A DNA stretch of 64,000 bases from Costus lasius. Lineage: Eukaryota; Streptophyta; Magnoliopsida; Zingiberales; Costaceae. The DNA is taken from assembly GCA_027563935.2 (NCBI GenBank), contig CM050454.1, positions 49,876,596 through 49,940,595 of the forward strand, read 5' to 3'. This document shows positions 57,664 through 64,000 of this stretch, one piece after another (position 1 is the stretch's first letter; each line of letters opens with the position of its first letter). Position numbers and translations under genes: made by a program. The notes beneath the pieces were generated by a model. That model worked only from the letters and a program-made list of their open reading frames with translations, made no database searches and had not been told where the DNA came from.

Positions 57664-59897
57664 TGTTAGGGAATGCCGGGCGTAATTTAAAATTTTTGCA
57701 GTCCCAGGACGCAGCGGAAGAAGCATTATACCCGAAACACATTCCAGTCCCAAGGATCCATGCGAGAGAGAAGGCACAAGGATGTGTTTGAGATGTACCT
57801 CTTTTGCTTGTCTAGATGTCGAAGCCATGTTGAAGGCGCCCATGTGTTCACCCTCTACAAGTATCCACGCATCGACTCCTTGATCGTTGCTCCCTTCCAC
57901 GCTCGGTGCTAGCCTCGGGAAGAGAATCAAGCCTTCACTCCACTTGCGCCACCTTCAAGAGAAGTTGCGCCAAGGAGGGAATAGGGAAGATGCCGCCAAG
58001 AACTTCCCTCTTCTTCTTTACTTGCGCCAACTTCAAGCAAGATGCGCTAATGGCTATGAGAGGGAGAGGGCTTGCGACAATAGAAAGAGAAGCCACCAAG
58101 CCCAATTTCTCTTTGCGCCAAGAAGAGGAGAAGAAGAAAGGATATCTTTCGGCCACTTGGAAGAAGGTTGCGCCAAGCCTTTGTTGTTGTCACCCTTTGC
58201 CCTTGCTCATGCCTCTCTATGTATGTTCACGCCTCCTTGAAGTCGAACATTGGAAGGGGCGGTAAGGGGTCCTATAAATAGAACAAGAGGCGGCAAGGAC
58301 AATGGCTAGGATCATGCCAAGTGGGCGGCTAGGATAAAGGGATCGTGAGGTAAGGAAAGTCTCCAAGACTTTACCATAAACCTCATTCAACCTATCCTAA
58401 TTTGCCTAATGGCCATATCAGCCTAAGACATGCCTTAGAGGCATACTTTCCATCCAAGGAGAAGGGCTAGGTGCAACATGAAGAATTTGGCTAGGGCAAG
58501 AGTTTGGGTACATGTAGGGTTCATAAGGAAAGTCTCCAAGACTTTATCATAAACATCTTCCTACTTCTCATATGCGCCCAAGTTCTTTACAAAAGAGTCC
58601 TCAAGCCATATCAGCCCCAAGACTTGCCTTAGAAGCAAGTATTCCATCCAAGGAAGAAGGGCTAGGCGCCCTTTACTTCCATAATGAAGCAAAGGCGCCT
58701 CCCTCACCCCATTATGCCCCTAGGTGCCAATGGGGTGAGATTTCTCCCCATTATACCCTTTTAAGCCAATTGCTCTTCATGACAACTAATTATTGGGCCT
58801 CATTGGATAATGAGCTAGCCCAAACTTCATGGCGTGGGTTGATTAAGCCATTGGATCTAATCCAATGCAACCCTAATCCAAATGTGACCAATCTAGGTCA
58901 ATATCGGGTCAACCTGCCAAAAATGAAGTTTGGCTCCAATAACTTTCTTCCAACTCATCAGGCCCATTGGCGCTGATGAAATCTTCCAAATGGATCCAAG
59001 TTATCCAATAACTTGATCATAAGGCTTCTGAATAAAGCAACGTCAAGAGTCTATTGCGTGTGACCCCGTAGGATCCATATGACGATGGCAATGATGTAAA
59101 CATCATAAGCAGTGAGGGGTATCTAGCAACACATCACTACTACCCATGTCATAGGACTTAAGTCATTATGGCAACAACTCCTAACAAGCAACGAGGATTC
59201 CTTTTGCATTACAGATCCCTTTGCCTAAGGTGATATCCTGCCATTGGATTAGTCTCAAGTTTATTATCCAATGCATTGGTCATGACTCAACAAGTGTGGC
59301 CACACTTTCCTGTCATGCACCAATAAGGTGGGGCGCCCCGAGGTGGATATCATACTTCCAATAAGGAAGGGGCAAATCCTACTATTGGTCATCCATGTCT
59401 CTACATGACTTATGAAATGCCCAATGATAGTCGTTTTGATCTCCCAATTACGGAGAGACGTAAGACTGTATTAAAGCATACCCATCATCAAGTCTAGACA
59501 TGAATACCTCAAGTCTAAGGATCAATGCAAACCTCTTGCATGTGAGATTGACTTGTTGACTAGACAAGTCAATCCTCACGGTGGATCACTCCAGTGCATC
59601 CAATGCACCTGTATGTCTGCGTTACTGTGCCCCGCACCTAACCAGCACATACACTAGTCTCACATGTACCAAAGCTGTCCCATATCTACTAAGGTACCTT
59701 GTCTGGGGATAGCTTATGAGAATGGATCCAATCCAAACTCCTAGGACATTATTTATGCAACTTAATACATCAACGCAGGTAGAGAAGTCTGCATAATAAC
59801 GACCATGCCTATAAAAAGAGTAATAGTTCTATCAAAGTACATTTAACCAATGCCTGACCATGTCCATACACTGGTCTTTAGGGCATATACACCAACA
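57664..59897 (-). repeat. 5' LTR of Copia-B (2,234 bp)
   Basis: Same length as the left LTR, about 30-35 substitutions by eye, no net indel. It ends ACACCAACA, followed by the ATGCC target duplication and then Copia-C leader. Confidence 0.92.
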
Positions 59898-60178
59898 ATG
59901 CCTAGACTGTCTCAATAAGGGGAATTGCCAAGTACAATTGGCCAGCATGCCCACCTTAAGAAGCATGGGTCACTTTGTGCATCTCATCCCACCCTCGTGG
60001 GCTGCAAAGCCTCATGTGGAATAAGGATCTCATCTCACTAGGGAATCTTAGATTTCCTAATTGACTTTGTGGGTTGTCAATTCGATTAAAATAGTGGGAG
60101 CCACAATCATTTAAAACAAGTCCAGTTTAAATGATTTGAAGTAGTACTAATCTGTTGTTTCTTAGTTGTTGTAGAATA
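59898..60178 (+). other. Copia-C leader, third segment, with stem-loop 3
   Basis: Resumes after Copia-B. Stem-loop CCCAC-CCTC-GTGGG at 59988-60001. A pyrimidine-rich stretch ending TTGTTGTAG at 60174 precedes the gag ATG by four bases. Confidence 0.7.
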
Positions 60179-62140
60179 ATGGCCATAAACACTAGCGGAT
60201 TGACACTACGATCCCTTCTTGTGAAGGACAAGTTGGTTGGATCCAACTTCATGGACTGGCATCGGAACTTGAGGATAGCCCTCAAGCTCGAGAAGAAGTT
60301 GTATGTCCTTGAGCAGCCTCTTCCTGCGACTCCTGCGCCTAATGCCCGAGCGGCAGACAGGGATGCTTTTAGAAAGCATCAAGATGACTCTTTGGAAGTA
60401 GCTTGTCTCATGCTAGCCACTATGGCACCTGAGCTACAGGTGCAATATGAGGAGCAAAACGCCTTTCAGATGATCACTCATCTAAAATAGATGTTTGAGA
60501 CTCAGGCTAGAACTGAGAGATATGACACTACCAAAGCAGTCTTTCGGTTATCTGAGGGAGCACCAGTGAGACCCCATGTACTCAAGTTGATTGGGAACGT
60601 GGATCATCTCAGAAGACTAGGGCACACCATAGATAACGAGCTGGTTGTGGATCTTATTCTATAGTCCCTACCCCCTAGCTTCAATCCATTTATTATAAAT
60701 TTCAACATGAACCAGATTGAATGCACTCGGGAGGAACTGTTGAATATGCTCCAAACAGCCGAGCGTGAAATGGGAAAGAACAAACCCAATTATGTTCTTT
60801 TTATCCCTACGGCCAAGAAGATGGAGAAGAAGGGTAAGGCACATGCCAAAGGTCCTACCAAGGCACTGAAGAAAAAGGAAAAGAAGTCAAAGGAACAAAG
60901 GTGCTTCCACTGTGGTGAGCAAGGTCACTAGAGGAGGGACTGCAAGCAACTTCAGAATGAGGAGAAGAAAGGCAATGCCTTGTCTTCAAGCTCAGGTATT
61001 TATGTTACCGAAGTTAACCTTTCTACTTCTATGTCATGGGTATTGGATATTGCATGTGGAGCTCATATTTGTACAAATATGCAGGGGCTCAAGAAAAGTA
61101 GATCGGTGTGGCCTGGAGAGATTGACCTATGGGTTGGAAATGGAGCACAAGTTATTGCTGTTGCTGTAGGAATTTTGACTCTCTCCTTGCCTTCTAGACT
61201 TTAGTTAGAGTTAGATAATTGCTATTATGTACCTTCTCTTACCAAAAACATTGTATCCATTCCTTGTTTAGCAAGGAAAGGTTTTAAATTTGAAATAAAA
61301 GATAATACTTGTTCTTTTTCATTTGTAAATATGTTTTATGTGAAGGATACTTTATGCAATGGTTTATATGTCTTGGACATGGATAGCTCTATTTGTAACA
61401 TAAATAGTAAGAGCACCAAACTAAGTGGTTCAATTGGTGCTTTCCTATGGCATTGTCGATTAGCCCATATAAAGAAGAATCACATTCAATAACTCCATGT
61501 AAATGGGTTGTTAGATTCAAGTTCCTTAGAGAAATTTGATACTTGTGAGCCTTGTTTATTAGGGAAGATGACAAAGGCGCCCTTCACTATGACAGGTAAG
61601 AGGGCAGAAGGTTTATTGGATCTTATACACAGTGATGTGTGTGGGCCATTTAGTAAACAAGCCAGAGGAGGGTACAACTACTTCATCACATTTACTGATG
61701 ATTTTAGTAGATATGGTTATGTCTATCTGATGAGACATAAATCTGAATCCTTTGAGAAATTTTAGGAGTTCAGACATGAAGTAGAGAACCAGCTTGGTAG
61801 ATCTATTAAAACTCTTCGATCAGATCGTGGTGGAGAGTACCTGAGCAGTGAGTCCTTTGACTATTTGAGAGAGTGTGAGATCTTATCCCAACTCGCTCCT
61901 CCTGGAACACCTCAATGGAATGGTGTGTCTGAAAGGAGAAATCGAACCTTGTTGGACTTGGTTCGATCCATGATGAGTCATGCAACTCTACCACCCTCAT
62001 TCTGGGGTTTTGCACTTGAGACAACTTCTCTCATACTGAATAACGTTCCATCTAAGAGTGTCTCCAAGATACCATATGAGGTATGGAGTGGGAGACACCC
62101 TAACCTCTCTTTTATCAAAATCTGGGGATGTGGGCTTATG
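60179..62140 (+). pseudogene. Copia-C gag, protease and integrase, six in-frame stops
   Basis: The start is the ATG at 60179 (MAINTSGLTLRSLLVKDKLV), which lines up with the Copia-A Gag start; an upstream in-frame ATG at 60155 lies in leader sequence. One frame continues to about 62133 with stops at 60488 (TAG), 60662 (TAG), 60929 (TAG, the knuckle Trp), 61202 (TAG), 61490 (TAA) and 61763 (TAG). Domains: Gag, knuckle CFHCGEQGH-stop-RRDC, protease site WVLDIACGAHIC (Thr replaced by Ile), integrase zinc region WHCRLAHIKKNHIQ and CEPCLLGKMTK, core D in LIHSDVCGPF, D in LRSDRGGEYL, E in GVSERRNRTL. One base is lost near 62133 (WGCGLM for WGCEAY). Confidence 0.9.
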
Positions 62141-64000
62141 TAAAACATCAGGATTCTAGCAAGCTAGAGCCCATATCTGATAAATGTTTGTTTGTAGGGT
62201 ATCATAAGGAAATTAAAGGATACTACTTCTATGTTCCCACCGAGAACAAATTTTTTGTTGCTCGGGGTGCTGTCTTTCTAGAGAAAGAATTTATCATGAA
62301 AGAAGTTAATGGGAGGAGGTTTGACTTGGACAAGGTCCAAGTACAACCACAAGACACAGAGATGGAATCTGAGCCACCTGCACCGGTTGTTGGGCAACCT
62401 GAGGCTCAGACACAGGCCCCACGTAGGTCTGGGAGGATTCATCGTGCGCCTGAGAGGTATGGGTCGCTGCCGACTCAACACAACGGGATCTTCATCATTG
62501 AGGATGAACCCAGGAACTATGATGAGGCGGTCAGTGGACCAGACTCCGAGAGATGGATTGAGGCCATGCGATCCAAGATGGATTCCATGTCAACTAACCA
62601 AGTATGGGATTTGGTTGAGCTACCTGATGGGGTAAAACCCATAGGGTGTAAATGGGTCTTCAAGAGGAAGAGTGACATGGATGGCAATATAGTTACCTAT
62701 AAAGGAAGACTTGTGGCTAAAGGATTCAAACAGGTCCACGGGGTGGACTATGATGAATCTTTTTCGCTAGTTGCCATGATCAAATCCATTCAGATTCTAC
62801 TTGCTATAGCTGCATATCATGATTATGAGATATGGCAGATGGATGTTAAGATAGCATTCCTTAATGGGAAACTGACTAAGGATGTGTACATGACACAACC
62901 TGATGGCTTCATCCATCCTACAGATGCCAATAAGGTCTGTAGGCTAAAGAGATCCATTTATGGATTAAAGGAAGCATCTCGATGTTGGAATCTTCGATTT
63001 GATGAAGGTGTGAGAGACTATGGCTTTATCAAAAGTGAAGATGACGCCTGTGTGTACAGAAAATTCAGTGGGAGCTTGGTGATTTTTCTGGTCTTGTATG
63101 TCGATGACATACTACTCATGGGAAACAACATCCCTAGTCTTAACTCTGTAAAGACATGGTTAGGCATAAGGATCTACCGGGATAGATCCAAGAGGCTTTT
63201 GGCCCTTAGTCAAAGTACCTACATTGATAAGGTCCTAGAGAGGTTTAATTTAGAGCAATCCAAGAAAGGATATCTTCCAGTGAGACATGGCCTTACTCTC
63301 TCGAAGAGCCAGTGTCCCACCACACAGGCTAAGAGGGATGACATGAGTCGAGTGCTCTATGCTTGGCAATAGGCAAAATCATGTATGTAATGTTATGTAC
63401 TAGACCAGATGTGGCTTATGCTATGAGCATAACCAGCTGATACCAATCCAATCCAGGTCTGCAGCACTGGGAGGCTGTAAAGAACATCCTGAAGTATCTA
63501 AAAAGAACTAAGGATCTATTCTTGGTCAATGAAGGATAGGAAGAGCTCAATGTTCAGGGCTACACAGATGCATCATTCCAGTCAGACCCAGACGACTTTA
63601 GATCGCAGGCCGGCTATATGTTCAAATTGAATGGAAGAGCTGTTTGCTGGAAAAGCTTCAAGCAATCCACCATAGCAGTCTACGATTGAGGCTGAGTATG
63701 TCGCCACTTCTGAGGCAGCCAAAGAAGCTGTTTGGATAAGGAAGTTCATTTTTGATCTTCAGGTGGTTCCAACTGCTGTGGATCCCATTGAGCTCTATTG
63801 TGATAACAATGGGGCGATTGCATAGGCAAAGGAACTACGGTCTCATCAAAGGTCCAAACACATACTCAGGAGATTTCACCTGATCAGAGAGATCATTAAT
63901 CGAGGTGATGTTAAGATTAGCAGAGTTGACACAGAGAACAATCTGGTAGACCCATTGACCAAGGCTTTGGCGCAGCAGAAGCATGATGGTCACACTAGAG
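62128..64000 (+). pseudogene. Copia-C RT and RNase H, broken, cut by the window edge
   Basis: After the frameshift the frame is open to 63372: AYVKHQDSSKLEPISDKCLF, then RT with MDVKIAFLNGKL and YVDDILLMGNN. About 15 residues are deleted in frame between KTWL and GIRIYRD, where Copia-A has a stretch ending MKDLGEAAYVL. A frameshift near 63365 and stops at 63438, 63537 and 63823 follow, with a small insertion near 63680 before GEYVATSEA/AEYVATSEA. RNase H ends in LVDPLTKALAQQKHDGHTR at the edge. Stop, PPT and 3' LTR are outside. Confidence 0.9.

Larger units (their letters stand above)
27687..59897 (-). mobile_element. Copia-B: Ty1/copia element with intact LTRs and dead genes
   Basis: 3' LTR 27687-29920, decayed pol and gag 29921-33207, leader 33208-33972 and 57440-57650, PBS 57651-57662, 5' LTR 57664-59897. 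Both LTRs are 2,234 bp. Target duplication ATGCC at 27682-27686 and 59898-59902, so it is a normal integrase-made insertion in Copia-C. Without its own insertions it is about 8.7 kb. LTRs differ at roughly 30-35 positions by eye (about 1.5%), yet the coding region is wrecked, which suggests it was already defective when it moved. Confidence 0.88.
12432..64000 (+). mobile_element. Copia-C: Ty1/copia element, heavily nested, 3' end off-window
   Basis: Own sequence: 5' LTR 12432-14290, PBS 14292-14303, leader in three pieces (14304-15050, 27139-27686, 59903-60178), then gag-pol 60179-64000. The pieces are proved to join by target-site duplications around the insertions: CAGCT at 15046-15050 and 27134-27138, and ATGCC at 27682-27686 and 59898-59902. 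The element is the host of solo LTR A0 (with Copia-A inside) and of Copia-B (with A-prime, Tekay and a solo LTR inside). The polyprotein carries many stops, so this is one of the older copia insertions here. The 3' LTR and target duplication lie beyond 64000. Confidence 0.85.

Overview
The window is plant nuclear DNA made entirely of LTR retrotransposons; I found no host gene. The element types (Athila-like Ty3/gypsy, a Tekay/Del-like chromovirus and three related Ty1/copia families), the tRNA-iMet and tRNA-Asp primer sites, the 1.7-2.9 kb LTRs and the deep nesting point to a flowering plant with a large, repeat-rich genome, probably a heterochromatic region. The species cannot be told. Names used here (Copia-A, A0, A-prime, B, C; Athila-1, -2, -3) are local labels.

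Layout. 1-12431 is an older bed of decayed Athila-like pieces. Athila-1 (minus) has gag, PBS and 5' LTR at 1-3019 and appears to be inserted in Athila-2 (plus: RT, RNase H, integrase, ATHILA ORF, start of 3' LTR, 3020-9802). A truncated inverted Copia-C-type LTR (9803-11213) and a gag/protease/RT fragment of Athila-3 (minus, 11214-12431) follow. Copia-C (plus) starts at 12432 and runs past the window end. Its own sequence is only 12432-15050, 27139-27686 and 59903-64000; the rest is insertions.

Insertions into Copia-C. (1) A solo LTR of family A (A0, minus, 15051-27133, TSD CAGCT) was itself hit by Copia-A (plus, 15903-26307, TSD ACGTT), a tandem LTR-internal-LTR-partial internal-partial LTR array whose gag-pol is open except for one stop codon. 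(2) Copia-B (minus, 27687-59897, TSD ATGCC) has near-identical LTRs but wrecked genes. Inside B sits Copia-A-prime (minus, 33973-57439), again a partial tandem. Inside A-prime lie a Tekay-like chromovirus (38196-48492, TSD GCTTT, 2,891-bp LTRs) and a solo B-family LTR (52169-54570, TSD GTTAT). LTR divergence estimated by eye falls in the order the nesting demands: B about 1.5%, A-prime about 0.75%, Tekay about 0.35%.

The most interesting signal is in the untranslated leaders of the three copia families. Copies from A, A-prime, B and C keep the same series of RNA stem-loops in the same order and spacing (about 210 and about 110-115 nt apart), with paired base changes that preserve the stems. 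B keeps them although its proteins are dead, which fits a cis-acting signal such as packaging, dimerisation or translation control. Four rearranged junctions without target duplications also carry short local copies of nearby sequence, a sign of templated end joining.
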